A stretch of 64,000 bases of DNA from Medicago truncatula (GCF_003473485.1 NC_053042.1:50555762-50619761), one strand, 5' to 3'. Numbered from the stretch's first letter, positions 11,537 to 23,485 are shown. Notes: generated from the letters alone by a model not told the origin. Numbers and translations are program-made.

Positions 11537-11954
11537 GGCTTAATAGCAGTTTTGGCCCCCTATATTTCAAGAAGTTGCGATTTTGATCCTCTAACTAAAT
11601 AAACTACAAAACTGTCCCCTAAGTATTAACTTTTTTGCAGTTTTGGCCCTCTATGCTAATTTTGACCAAGTCAAAGATAAGGTGGACGCCGCGTGTATAT
11701 TTATTCATTTTTTTTATTATTTTTTAAAAAATATATAAAAAAATGTTTTATTTTTATTTTTTTAATTAAAAAAATATTTAAAAAAAAATACACATGTAGC
11801 GTCCATGTGTACATTGACTTGGTCAAAATTGGTTTGGGGGGTTAAAACTGCAAAAAAAAAATCAATACTTAGGGGGCGGTTTTGTAATTTATTTAGTTAT
11901 GGGGTCAAAATCGCAACTTCTTGAAACATAGGGGGCCAAAACTGCAATTAAGCC
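11537..11954. mobile_element. Mutator-type MITE, GGCTTAATAGCAG family, copy 1
   Basis: 418 bp with ~50-bp terminal inverted repeats (GGCTTAATAGCAGTTTTGGC at left; its near-perfect inverse at right). It is flanked by a 9-bp duplication TTATTTTTT at 11528-11536 and 11955-11963. The target is low-complexity, so the duplication is weaker evidence than the TIRs. No coding capacity. Confidence 0.8.
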
Positions 11955-14640
11955 TTATTTTTTTCGTTGATTACAAAGCGACAATGAAATATACAAGGGT
12001 TTTTTTGTTAATAGGTGTTCCTAAGGTACTTGTTAAAGATTCTAAATTAAGAAATTATTTATTGAAAAAGTCTAATATTTCAATTTCCGATGCATTGAAT
12101 GCATAAATTTCTATAAAAACTTACTATCTAAAGTCCGTAAAGAATGACCTTAAAAAACTCATTAACATTTCCCAATATACAAATATGCTTAGTTGACAAC
12201 ATAGCGACGACTATTTTATTTAAAGCTCCTTCCAAAAACTAATTTATTTAAAATAAAATGAATCTACTTATAAATGTATTCTCGAAGTAGTCATTTTCAA
12301 TTAACATCGTTGTATTATTATCTAAAATTAGGATAACTTCATGAAATAACCAATAAGTCATTAGTGTTTTTATTTCATCATCTGTTCAAATGGTTGTAGT
12401 CCAAGCTACGAGAAATGAGTAGAAAAAATGTACAATACCATAATTCACAATATCTCTTCAAATATTTCATGAGATTAAAAATAAAAAATAAAAAATTATA
12501 TATTAAACTCAGGCAATTGGTTAAATGAAATAAACTTCCGATAATTAAAAATACAATGAAATGTCTCTGACACTTTAAGAATCATAAGGGATTCCCAATG
12601 ATTTGTTTTCAAATTATATAAACTTCGTAAGAAGTTTCTCAATATAATATCCATGTGATAATATTATGCCATCACACTCTCCTATGATCTTAGCATACAT
12701 ATCATACATAGTGTACTCTCATGCATTTCAGATCGAATTTAGATGTTTATTAATTCCAAACTTCTTAAAACTTTCTCATCCATTATATCTTAGTGATGAT
12801 ACAATACTACAACCATTTTTTATAATTTAACATTCATTTCAATCGCTTAAATTATTCGAATATTTCCCAATAACGTGTGATGTCATTAACTTCTAAAAAC
12901 AAGGTGTTATAATATTTTACATTAAAGCAAAATATATAGGTATCATAGTTACACAAAGTAAGATTAAGCTAAAATGGATTCATTAATATCAAAAGATATT
13001 GCCGACACTTACGTGATAATAGGATCACAATTTATTCTAACCTGATAAATCAATACATTCATAAGTGAAGATCATCTACTAGCTACAATTAATTTTAAAG
13101 ATTAATATAAAATTAAATTACTAAATGCCAAAAATGGATCTTAGTCTACATGGATCTCATCATCAATTCACAAATAATATCCCAATTCTAGTGTAAATAC
13201 AATCATCGCAAGATAAACTAACTCATACAACAAATGTGTGCACAAATATATATAATAACAAAATTCAATATCTATTCAATACAAAATAGTAATTTCACAT
13301 AAAAGTCTTAAACTAGTGAGAAAAATTGATGCATTTTTTTAAAATCATGACCTCAAATATTTTTATTTGATTGTAACCATCAAATGACATAAACATACTG
13401 ACTCAAATTTCATCACCTTTTTCACAATAACAGTATTTCAAATTAGAAGATATAAAGCATAAATCCTAAGACTGGATCGTAATAACAAGCACAATCACGA
13501 TAAAGATGAAGAGCTTCGGTGGAAATTATTGGAATTTTATAAAAAATCAATATCATAGATATAAATATATGGAATATCATAATGTTAAAATATTGGTAAA
13601 GAACGTATACCTGACATGGCCGTGTCTACTGAGTTCAAAGAAACTTCATCTAAGGAGGAAATTGAACTATGAGAATCTTCTCCCGTGGATGACATTATGA
13701 TTGAATATCTACAAAATCTTCACCAAAATAATGTTGAGGTAATGAAAGTAGGTATTTCAAACAATGGCCGCTGAGCTTTTAGGTATGAGAAGATGAGAAG
13801 AATGAGAAACCGATTAACAAACCATAATCTTAAAACGATACCCGAGTTTTTTGTTGTTGGGCTTAGATGGGTCTAGAGCTATTAAAAAAGGCCCAAACTT
13901 CCCAAAACCTCAAAGACCTACTTATTAGGCCCTTGGTAAACCCCTTAATTATGCCTCGTATTAAAATAGTATATTTTTTGCCCTAGTTCCCCTATGTCAT
14001 TATTTTCTGTGAGTAAGCCCCCATTACTTTTTATTAGATGCAATAAAAAATTAATTATTACGAATGAAAATATTTTGTTTGTGATTATTATTGAGTGTAA
14101 TAATATTTCAATAAAGAAAAACACATTTGAAAACCCTTTCAAGGGTGCCCAGCTCTAAGTTTTTTTTTTTTTTTTTATTTCTTTCCCTATTTTCCACTAG
14201 TAAGAGTTAGGTTCGACCCCCCATCTTTCATTGTATTTTCTCCTTTTATTTTATATATGTTAGGTATGTGAGCATATGATTTTTGTTGTTAGGTATGTCA
14301 ATGTAGTTGGAATATCTAACAACAATTTTGATGTCGATCATACTTTTGTCTTGCCAAAAAAAATTGTGAGGAGATATTTTACTGCTTTCCTTGACAAGCG
14401 TGGTCTTTTGTTCTTGCGTATATTTTTTGATGGGATGGAGATGGAGAATTCAAGGATATATAGTTTGGGGGTAAAAATTGTTTGTCTGTTGGTTGACTTC
14501 GAACAATTTATTTGTATTGTGATTGTACTAATGTTAAAAATACTTTTGATTCGAAGAGGGAAAATATATTGAGCTTTTTTTAGGGAAAAATACCTTGAGT
14601 TTGAAAAATTGATTGTCGTGAACAACCATATTTCATATTA
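11955..14640. other. Long gene-poor AT-rich stretch
   Basis: About 2.7 kb with no protein family, RNA gene or clean repeat boundary that I can support. Open frames (for example 14276-14572) have no recognisable domain and mixed reading on both strands. Probably decayed repeat or intergenic DNA. Confidence 0.45.
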
Positions 14641-14643
14641 AGT

Positions 14644-15159
14644 TGTTTATCCTTCGGTTGGAAAACATATGCATACCTCTTTACAATACTGTCTATGTCC
14701 TAAACAATCATATTTCAAATTAAGGTCATGGTCGCGAGTGCGTAGTGAGGGAACAAAGAAAACTTTCTTCTCTCTCTCTAGACTCATTCGTCGTGAATAT
14801 GAAGAAATCTTAATTGCAAGTAAAATTTCACCATTAAGAAGAAGAAAAAAATTATAAAAGAAAACATCATCCTTGCATGCACATCTGTAACACAATGATA
14901 GTTGCACATCAATCGTATAATTGGGTTTGAATAGATAAATTTTCAGCAATAATCGAAAAATTCTTTAGAATTCAAGTTGTTTTTGTAGAACTAGTATTTT
15001 GCAATAAAACCTTGTCTGTAATCATTTTTTAATGCAATTTAAAAGTCAATTGTTTTAAAATATGTGGGATGCTCTGACAAAACCTTTGCCTATTTTCTTC
15101 ACAGCTTGAGATAAGATACTTGAATGAGAAATGTTGGGTTGATTGGTTAATTCAGACTT
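14644..15159 (-). pseudogene. Truncated second copy of the OBERON-like gene 3' end
   Basis: Direct-orientation duplicate of about 8105-8680: 3' flank, then the stop region and the last ~60 codons of the OBERON-like coding sequence. A ~54-bp internal deletion lies between short CTTCTTCA-like repeats (near 15095). Homology is interrupted at 15159 by the Pack-MULE and resumes for a few bases at 16137-16143. It has no upstream exons and no open frame, so it is a dead gene fragment. Confidence 0.88.
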
Positions 15160-16127
15160 GGCTTAAATATGTATTTCATCCATGCAATTAGGGGTCGTTT
15201 AAAAATTGGTCCATGTATTCGCTAATTCTTGCAAACTAGCTTTGCAATCATTAATCATTTAAAATTTCGTCCCTGAGCCCAGTTAATTACTGCCACATCA
15301 TCAAATAAACAAAATGGCATGGGAATGGACAAAAATGCCCTTAACTATTTCTTCTTCTTCCCTTCCCTTCTTCTTCTCTAAAACCCAGTCCTTCTTCTTC
15401 TTCTTCTTCTTCTCACCCTTCCAGTCACAACCTTCATTCCTCTTTCACCAATCTTCGGTTTCACCGCCGGTAACTGCCACACTGGACTTGTCATCTTTGT
15501 CTTCGCCGTAACTATCTCCTCCGGCGAAGCTTAATTTCTCACCAAAAATCAGGTCCAATTCATCAGAATCACTTTCAACCTCCGATGAATTAATTTACTG
15601 CGTCGCAACCGCATCGGAGACTTGCTTTGACCTAGCTGCCGACGGAGAGATCCACTTAGCAAGCATGTAATCACGCTTCCTCCACGGCGGAACATTCATT
15701 CCTTTCTTCTTCAAACTCTGCTTCGTCGCCTCAGACACGATGGTGACGATCTACTTTAACCGGTCCTTTTGGCCGACGAAAATATACGGAAGCGATTGAA
15801 GAATTGTCTTATACTGATTTGGATTTAAAAGCTTGGGTGGTTATTGATTTGGATTTTGCAGATTATTGATTATTTGTGAATCTGATTGTAGCATGAAACA
15901 AGGTTTTAGAGAAGAAGGAGGGAAGGGAAGAAGAAGAAATGGGTAAGGGCATTTTTGTTCATTCCCATGCCATTTTACTAATTTGATGACGTGACAGTAA
16001 TTAACTGGGCTCAGGGACGAAATTTTAAATGATTAATGATTGCAAGGCTAGTTTGCAAGAATTAGCGAATACATTGACCAATTTTTAAATGACCCTTAAT
16101 TGCATGGATGAAATACATATTTAAGCC
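15160..16127 (-). mobile_element. Pack-MULE carrying a DUF506 gene fragment
   Basis: 968-bp element with ~180-bp terminal inverted repeats beginning GGCTTAAATATGTATTTCAT. It is flanked by the 9-bp duplication TTCAGACTT (15151-15159) / TTCAAACTT (16128-16136). The 9-bp duplication plus long TIRs are the Mutator signature. The interior is more GC-rich than the surroundings and holds captured host coding sequence instead of a transposase. Its right TIR ends 598 bp upstream of the LEA start codon, so it lies in that gene's upstream region. Confidence 0.88.
15595..15840 (-). pseudogene. Captured DUF506 (PDDEXK-like) protein fragment
   Basis: Minus translation from 15819 reads NQYKTILQSLPYIFVGQKDR, LK, one stop, IVTIVSEATKQSLKKKGMN, VPPWRKRDYMLAKWISPS, ending at a stop at 15597. 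This is the conserved core and C-terminal block of the plant DUF506 family (LQSLP.IFVG and PPWRK..YM.AKW.SP). A Ser/Asp/Glu-rich stretch (EVESDSDELDLIFGEKLSF) follows at 15594-15450, possibly a second captured segment. One in-frame stop and the lack of the rest of the gene make it non-functional as protein. Confidence 0.85.
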
Positions 16128-16724
16128 TTCAAACTTCTCTTTCTCCATAATGTTGGACGAAATTCAATGACGACCTTTGGATGAATTGAACGACATAATT
16201 TTAGCCAACTGCAGTGACTTCGGATTTACATGACTGCAGTGAATCCAGGAAATTGGATCATCTGCAGCACTTTCTCTCCTGCACTCCCTGCTGCCCTTTT
16301 ATGTTTCTATCTCTCACATGATTTCTCTCTCTCATTATTACTTCTTCCCTTTTTATTTATGATTTCTCTCTCCTCACACACAAAATCACAACAGCAGCAC
16401 GTCTTGCCGCTGCAGAGGATCCATATCCGTGAATCCAGATCCAAATAAAAGAGTGTCAACCTATGTTTTCTCGATGAATACATAAATAAATAAATAAATC
16501 TTGCAAAGTGATAGATGGTTTCCAAACAAACATGCCACGTTTCCTGGTCATCATTCTAATTGTTGCCATGTGTAAGTAACGTTTTGCCACGACTTCTCCC
16601 TTTCCCACCTCATCCATTGCAAACTATTAATATGTTTTCAGAAAAACTTCTACTCACTATCCAAATCCAAAACCCTGAAAATCTAGCTACAGAATTTTTT
16701 ATTTATCTATCTAATCTAAGAAAA

Positions 16725-17617
16725 ATGAGTCAAGAACAACCAAGGCGTCCACAAGCTGGTCAAGACCCCATCAAATACGGCGACGTTTTACCTGTCTCCG
16801 GCGACCTTTCTCAGAAGCCCATTACACCGGAAGATGCCGCCATGATGCAGAGTGCAGAGAGCCGTGTGTTGGGTCAGACACAACCTGGCGGAGTAGCCTC
16901 TGTCATGCAATCCGCCGCTACACGAAATGAGCAGGCTGGAATCGTCGGTCATAAAGACGTCACAGATGTCACCGGTGACCGTGGCGTGACCGTCACGGAA
17001 ACTCAAGTCCCTGGAAGACGCATCATAACCGAAACAGTCGGTGGACAGGTTCTGATTCTGAACCTCACTATGTATTTTGTTTTTATTTTAAAATTTCACC
17101 TCGTATTCTGCTAAACTTGTCTTGTCTTGTTTTTCTGATTAATTTAATAATGTTTAAGGTTGTGGGACAATTTGTTGAACCGACTCCAGTTCAAGTTGGT
17201 CTAACCGGTGCGGTTCGAGAGAGTGCATTAACCATCGGAGAGGCACTAGAGGCGACGGCCCACACGGTGGGCGACAAGCCGGTGGAACAGAGTGACGCCT
17301 CTGCGATACAAGCGGCGGAGGTGAGAGCTACGGGGAGTAATGTTATAACACCGGGAGGTTTGGCTTCAATGGCTCAATCTGCAGCAGCTTTCAATGCTGA
17401 GTGTCAACGTGAGGAGGAGAAGATTAAGATGGGAGATGTTCTGACCGGAGCAACAGCGAAGCTGCCAGCTGATAAGGCGGCGACAAGGCAAGATGCTGCT
17501 GGGGTGGCTAGTGCTGAGATGAGGAATAATCCTGATGCTACTGCTACTCCTGGTGGTGTAGCTGCTTCTGTTGCTGCGGCTGCTAGGCTCAATGAAAACG
17601 TGGGCAATGTAATGTAA
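16725..17617 (+). CDS. Seed-maturation LEA protein (SMP / D-34 type)
   Basis: Two exons, 16725-17048 and 17159-17617, join in phase 0 to give 260 aa. Three SMP repeats are visible. The first (~13-70) has IKYGDVLPVSG and TPEDAAMMQSAE. The second (~130-190) has LTIGEALEA and SDASAIQAAEVRATG. The third (~198-257) has IKMGDVLTGATAKLPADKAA and GGVAASVAAAARLNEN. The protein is Ala/Gly/Thr-rich, hydrophilic and lacks a signal peptide. SMP-type LEA proteins accumulate late in seed development and protect cell contents during drying. Upstream ACGT cores (CACGTC at 16398, CCACGT at about 16535) and CATGCC would fit ABA/seed control but are weak. ATG 16725 starts the conserved MSQEQPRRPQ; an in-frame upstream start would add a non-conserved leader. 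Confidence 0.93.
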
Positions 17618-18050
17618 TCAATGTAAATGTAATGTAATGTGGTGAATGATGTTCTTGTGTTTTGTGTTGTAAGGTGATGGTGTATATTATAGGTTGTTTC
17701 TTTTTTCTTTGTTTTTTGTGTCTTGGCATATGTTTTTCCTCTCGTTTGGTTATTTTGAATGTATGTTGTGCTCTTGATTGAAAATGGTTTTCACTTGTCA
17801 ATTATATCTATATTTTTTTATGTTAAAATAAAGGAAAAAGATAGGTAGACATCCTTTTTCATACATTTCTTATGTACACCGCCATGTATCAGGAGTATTT
17901 GAGTAATTTTACATCATATCATCACCCTTTTTCATCTCTTCTTTTAATGTTTTTGCCACGTGTCACAAATATGTGTTGGTGTAAAATGGTGTATGTCACC
18001 TAAGGTGGTTCATGTATAAGAGCTCATAAATAAATTCATCAAGCAAATCT
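17618..18050. other. 3' flank of LEA gene
   Basis: Thymine-rich sequence immediately after the stop probably includes the 3' UTR. No other feature seen. Confidence 0.4.
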
Positions 18051-18054
18051 TGAA

Positions 18055-18310
18055 CAATCGCTCCCATGCAGATATTATTGTTCTTGTGCTGGAACTAAAT
18101 GCAACCATACCTCCTGTTCAGCCCATGCACAAAAAGAACTCATGTTTTTAGACTCATGTATTGGAAGGTGATTCCAAAAGGAGAAGCAAACCAAATTGAT
18201 CCCAGCCAATCCCACTCCATAAAAAAATGGTCAATGGTTTCATCTTTAGCATAATGTACAAGTACAATTTACCCCTCTACGAAAAATAGCATTCTTTACG
18301 GTAATATTCC
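18055..18310 (-). mobile_element. Degenerate LINE fragment (zf-RVT region)
   Basis: The minus strand contains, across frame breaks, RRGVNC, CTLC, DETIDHFFMEWDWLGSIWF and a downstream WAEQEVWLHL-like stretch. This matches the zinc-binding tail of plant LINE ORF2 (C..C....E.IDHLF..C...G.IW). It is short, frame-shifted and dead. Confidence 0.6.
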
Positions 18311-18711
18311 ATTTATAATCCACATTAAATGATCATGGCGATTGGCGAGGCATTGCTTTCACTTTCCAAAGTTTGAATCACAAGAATATAGTATCAATTT
18401 GATTACTAAACTGTAGAAATATATTCCACTAGCAGGGACTTTTATTAGTCCCTTATTTCCTTTTAAAAAGAAAACGAGAATTAAAATTCAGTGATCAACT
18501 AGTTGATCTTAGAGACTATGCACGCTATTTTTTCGTGTCAACCATCCGATTTTTGGAGAAAGGATCTATGATAATTCAGAGTTCGACCTTGAGGTAGACT
18601 ACACATAAAATATTTCTCTTGTTTATGCAGAGTGTACACATAATATTTCTCTAGTTTATGAACTAATTTGATGAGAGAGAGAGAGATGAAATAGATGATC
18701 TCTTTTACTTA

Positions 18712-18885
18712 GAGAAATGATACTTGTATAACTATTTTGTGACAATTTTTGGACAACTTTCTCTCTCATAACATTCTTATTCTCTCTTATTTTTTCTCTT
18801 TTTATTTTTTTTACCAATAAGAAGAGAGGAAAAAAAAAGTTGTCACTAAAATTGTCATCAATTGGATGTACAAATATCACTACTC
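18712..18885. mobile_element. GAGAAATGATATTTG MITE, copy 1
   Basis: 174 bp. Left end GAGAAATGATACTTGTA, right end inverse of GAGTAGTGATATTTGTAC. 9-bp duplication TTTTACTTA (18703-18711) / TTTTGCTTA (18886-18894), one mismatch. Mutator-type MITE. Confidence 0.85.
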
Positions 18886-19267
18886 TTTTGCTTATAAGCC
18901 ATAAAAAAAATATAGACAATTCTTCTCTTTTTACATTGAGTGGTGATATACATACCACCACCTTATGTGGCATACCTCTTGTATACACCCCTTCATTTGT
19001 CAAAAAAATGCATAAAATATTCAAAAGACTGTCACCACATAAACATGAAGAAAAAAAATATATATGCCTCTCATCCAATCAGTCCCTCTTCATCTCTCCG
19101 GCCACCGCAAACCTCTCCATCTATCCGGCCACCGTCGTTTTCCTCTCACCCACCAGTATCAAAACTCATCACCACCATAACGAACTCATCTCACCAGATC
19201 TGTTGTTTTTTTATCTCTTCTTCTCAGAGAAAATGAATTAAAATGAACAAGGGAAAAATGTCAGTTA

Positions 19268-19269
<2 letters not shown>

Positions 19270-19317
<48 letters not shown>
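19270..19317. repeat. (GA)n microsatellite
   Basis: About 24 uninterrupted GA dinucleotides. It creates spurious Ser/Leu open frames on the other strand. Confidence 0.98.
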
Positions 19318-19320
<3 letters not shown>

Positions 19321-19579
19321 GCAGAGAAAGAGAGGATGAGGCACAGAGCGGTAGTTTTGATGAGGGAGGACTGAGAGGTCGGTGGCAGTGACGTCAACGG
19401 CGCCGGTGGTGGTGGCGGGTGAGTGAGAGAGAGAAGAAAGGGTGGTCTACGATAGAGAAGAGGTTGAAAACAATAAAGTTGTGTGAAATTACCAAAATAG
19501 CCTTGCCACATGGGGTGTACATGGAAGTGTCTATGTATCTTTTTCCTTTTACATTTCACTATCCAAACTTTTTTTACAA

Positions 19580-19752
19580 GAGAAATGATATTTGTACAAC
19601 CATTTTGATACAACTTTCTCTCTCATACTCACATTATGTTTTTATTCTCTCTCTACCTTTTTCTCTCTCTATTGTTTTTGACCAATGAGAAGAGAGAACA
19701 ACAAAGTTGTCTCAAAGGTTGTACCAAAATGGTTGTTAAAATATCACTACTC
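19580..19752. mobile_element. GAGAAATGATATTTG MITE, copy 2
   Basis: 173 bp. Left end GAGAAATGATATTTGTAC, right end inverse of GAGTAGTGATATTTT. Perfect 9-bp duplication TTTTTACAA at 19571-19579 and 19753-19761. Confidence 0.88.
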
Positions 19753-19761
19753 TTTTTACAA

Positions 19762-20896
19762 TTTGACATATCTGTTTTACCTTTCTATACCCAAACTCAT
19801 AATTTTTTTCATCTATTTTTTATTTCCTAACTTTTTCAAACACACTCTTCTTTATTTAGACCTTTTAAAATTAAAATGAGTTGTCAATCTCCCTTGCTCG
19901 TCCTTGAAGAATGTAATCAAAGGTATAACGATTAATCACTTGAGTAATTTTAAGGATATTCACTTTTCAACACTTTCTTTTATTGAAAAATGTTACTTGT
20001 AGCAAATATGTTGTCTCGAAAAGATCCCGAGCACAATTATCACTGTAGCTGGGTCCGTCCAATTTTATTTCCACCCACCAACTTCCGTGATTTGTGGCCA
20101 GAGCCAGATTTTGATTGGTTGACAAGGATTTCGTGAGCACTTCTTGAAGAAAACTCTCGCGATGAATCACATGCCTCTTTGAATGAAACTCATTTTCAAA
20201 GTGTGAGACCCACCATAATTTAAACCAATCAAAAAGTAAGATTTTAAAAAAATGTTAAAAGAATAGTGTTGCTAGCCTTACTCTTAATTACCCTAGTCGT
20301 CGGCGAAAATTTTGCACGTAAAACATAAAACTTAAAAATAACATGAAAACTTAAAAAAGGTAAGGATCGAAATTAAAATGTGTATATTTGAACGAACTAA
20401 AAAAAAGTTATTAGATTTTTTTTTTTGAGGAAAAAAAAAAGTGATTATATGTGTACACACTATTCATTGATGTGTTTTAATTTAATTTTGGTCGGAGTTT
20501 ATAGAAAATGAACTAAATTCTTTTAACATAAAAAGGACTTTTTTTGAGGAAATAAAAAGGACTTGTTAGTTTTTTTTTTTTCCATCAAAAAGGACTTTTG
20601 TTTTTTAAGTAAAATTTAGAGTAAGAGGATGGTGCCCTAATCCAAACCAAATAATAGCTCGATACTCAAAAAAACTCTTACAAAAATATTTATATTTACA
20701 TCCATAAAAAAGAGAAATCAATTATGCGGTTTTTCTTTGTTTATAATAGGGCAAGGATCCTCTAAGTAAAGTGAGAAAATCAAGAGTTATTAATATATGT
20801 TGATGCGTGCATCTTTCAAGTTTTCATGTTCGATTCTTCCGATGTCAATTTCGGTGGACTAACTCATACATTTTTTACTTTAAATGGGATCTGACA
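19762..20896. other. Intergenic, nothing recognised
   Basis: AT-rich with several long homopolymer runs. No gene or repeat edge identified. Confidence 0.4.
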
Positions 20897-21195
20897 AATG
20901 GACGGCGAGATTTGACCCCTCAGATTGATCAATCACTACGCTTAATACCATTTAAAGTAAGAAAAAAAGTAACAATACATAATGATATGGAGGGGCCGAG
21001 ATTCAAAACTTAAATATCCACTTTTTCACCTTAAAAATGAATTCTAATGGACGGCGAGATTTGACCCCTCAGATTGATCAATCACTACACTTAATATCAT
21101 TTAAAGTAAGAAAAAAAAGTAACAATACATAATGATATGGAGGGGCCGAGATTCAAAACTTAAATAACCACTTATTCACCTTAAAAATGAATTCT
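20897..21195. repeat. Tandem duplication, ~149-bp period, two copies
   Basis: The unit starting AATGGACGGCGAGATTTGAC at 20897 repeats at 21046 with only a few differences (for example CTACGC/CTACAC, an extra A in one run). Both copies carry GGAGGGGCCGAGATTCAAAA. Non-coding. Confidence 0.9.
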
Positions 21196-21729
21196 AACTA
21201 ATTGATTAATTGAAAGAAAAGGAAAAAAAAAAACTTTTTTTTAGAGGTGGAAAGATATGGGTGTTCATTTATGTATGAAATTTGTAAAATTGATTTTGAT
21301 TACTATATAAGCTATTGCTTCAAGTAAACTTGATTATAGCAACTAATTCACTATAAAATACCTTCTTCAAAAAATTCACTATAAAATATCCAAACAACTT
21401 TGCAATATAACAAAACTATGTTTTACATTTGGCAATTCACATTCTAATATTTAGAGGCTGAACGGCTGAAACAGACAACTATGCTTATCCAAATTGAAAT
21501 CGAGGATTCATAAACCATGTTAATTTAAACTCACTCTTTGAAGACTCAAAAGTGATTTTAATGACTTAAAATTGATTTTGGTATATTTAACGGTTCTTAG
21601 TTTGAATAGATTTATCTTTAAAATTAATTAATTATAAATTGAAAATTAAAATTTATAGCTTTTATTTCTAAACATGATTATTACATTCAATAAAATTAAC
21701 TTTAACTCACTCTCATGTGATCATATCTA

Positions 21730-22346
21730 GTGAAGAGGTTAGCTATCATCAATTGCGACACAATGTTGGGAGCTATTTTATTTCTTTTCCAACGTTTTTG
21801 GATAGAGATCTTATCTATCGCTCGCAACAACGTTGGACTTCTTGGCACCCCTCCCGTATGCAAGCTACAATTCTTAATGTTAATGGGAGCAGTTTTGGCA
21901 ACCCTGATCGTTCTAGCTTTGGTGGTGTTCTTCGTACTTCGGACGAAACTTGGCTTTGTGGATTCTCAAGTTTTTTTGGTATTTCGAATAACTAGCACGT
22001 GGAACTACTTGCGATCATGCACGGGTTGAAGTTTACTTGGGAGAGAGAGCACCAAAATATGATTTAATTTGTTATTCTAATTCCTCCATGCTATAAACTT
22101 AATTCAAGCCCCCCTCAATTCTTGGCATGTTTATGCCACTACCATCAGAAATGTTAAGGATCTCCTTAATCTCCCTTGGAATATGCAGTTGACTCACACC
22201 CTTCGAGAGGCTAATGAGTGTGCAGATTTTCTAGCTAAACATGGTGCAAATCACGATTCTTCTAGGTGCAGCTTGGAGAACCCCATCCCAGACTTAGAAG
22301 ATTTACTTCTTACAGATACTTCTAGAGTGCAGTTCTTAAAGATGTA
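21730..22346 (+). mobile_element. LINE remnant: RNase H-like C-terminus
   Basis: The plus strand in shifting frames gives FLDRDLIYRSQQRWTSWHPS, then ILNVNGSSFGNPDRSSFGGV, LRTSDETWLCGFSSFFGISN, HVELLAIMHGLKFTWE, HAYATTIRNVKDLLNLPWN and TLREANECADFLAKHGA, ending at TAG 22344-22346. This is the RNase H (RVT_3-like) end of a plant LINE or related retroelement. At least one stop (near 21995) and frame breaks kill it. A T-rich run follows. Confidence 0.85.
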
Positions 22347-22847
22347 GCCTAGTTTTTTTTTCTTTTTTTTTTTTCTCCTTCTACCAAAAAAAATAATATC
22401 TAGTGAACATATCCATTCATAAATCATGTTACTTACACCCACTTTAACTAAATTCAATTTTAATATATCAATTCAATTAAAATCGATTTTTGTCACCCTA
22501 AAATATAATCAAACACATACCAACCAATTATGTAAAATCTGTTTGGTATAAATTTCTGGGAAGGGGATGTAAGAAGACTCGAGAAAAAGCTGATGATCAT
22601 TGGTGGTCAAATAAAAAAATTTCCAATAATCATATATCACCCGGTTAATTAAAATTAGAAGTTGACAATTGATATATATGTACAGTGAATATTTGAAACA
22701 GACATGCAAATTGAGACAAAGCCACAAAAATGAGAATCATGAACAGAGCACACAGCTCAGAAGAGGACCCTGTGTGACTGTGTATGAGGGCGGTGTTTAC
22801 GGTAGGAGAGGGCAATAGGTCCCTACCGTCGGAGATCATATAAAAGG

Positions 22848-22874
22848 GTTTTTTTTTTTTTTTTTTTTTTTTTT
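22848..22874. repeat. Poly-T tract
   Basis: About 25 consecutive T. It follows GGTAGG...CCTACC inverted short repeats (22801-22829), also echoed near 24340-24376. Confidence 0.9.
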
Positions 22875-22960
22875 ACAATTAAATTGACATGTGTTTATTG
22901 GTGGTTGGCACAATAGATACTAGTATTGCATTTTTTATTTTTTTTAGAAATGATTCATTC

Positions 22961-23096
22961 TCCGGTCACTATTATAAGCAAAAATCTATATTTTAGATTC
23001 ATTCATTAAATGATGTATGCGGTTTATAATACAGACTACATACATCATTTAATGAATGTATCTAAAACGTTGATTTTTGCTTATAACAGTGACCAG
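22961..23096. repeat. Near-perfect palindromic MITE
   Basis: Left arm CGGTCACTATTATAAGCAAA and the right arm's inverse match along nearly the full ~135 bp (CATTCATTAAATGATGTATG on both arms), so the whole element folds into one hairpin. No coding content. The target duplication is not clear. Confidence 0.8.
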
Positions 23097-23254
23097 ATGG
23101 TGTATTTGTACAACCACTTTATGATAACTTTTTGACAACCTTCTCTCTCATACTCTTATTTTCACTCTTTCTTTTTCTCTCTCCATTATTTTTACTAATG
23201 AAAAGAGAGAGAAAAGAAGTTGTTTGTCTCAAATGGATGTTCAAATATCACTAT
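23097..23254. mobile_element. GAGAAATGATATTTG MITE, copy 3 (left end altered)
   Basis: Shares GTATTTGTACAACC, TTCTCTCTCATACTC, TTTTTCTCTC and CAAATATCACTA with the other copies. The left terminus directly abuts the palindromic MITE and reads GATGGTGTATTTG, so one element may have inserted into or beside the other. No target duplication identified. Confidence 0.7.
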
Positions 23255-23297
23255 TTTTTTTAGGGAGTTACCTGCATGTTAGTTGTATTTAAGTAAT

Positions 23298-23476
23298 GAG
23301 AAATAATATTTAAACAACTATTTTTTGATAATTATTGTGATAATTTTCTCTCTCATGTTTACATTAATTTTTTATTTTCTCTCTCTATTGTTTTTGTGTC
23401 AATACCTCATTTTCTTTATAAAATTTTGATTGTCTCAAAAGTTGTCGTATAAATGGATGTTCAAATAACACAACTC
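23298..23476. mobile_element. GAGAAATGATATTTG MITE, copy 4
   Basis: 179 bp. GAGAAATAATATTTAAAC left end. Flanked by TTAAGTAAT (23289-23297) / TTAAATAAT (23477-23485), a 9-bp duplication with one mismatch. Confidence 0.83.
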
Positions 23477-23485
23477 TTAAATAAT

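Noticed and set aside
14276..14572. 98-codon plus-strand frame with a 95-codon frame opposite
   Set aside because: No recognisable domain, no splice context, AT-driven composition and both strands open. Treated as chance.
16788..17607. Minus-strand frames opposite the LEA exons
   Set aside because: Shadows of the alanine/threonine-rich LEA coding sequence in the opposite strand.
19224..19613. 129-codon minus frame with long Ser/Leu repeats
   Set aside because: Generated by the (GA)n microsatellite and the MITE beside it.
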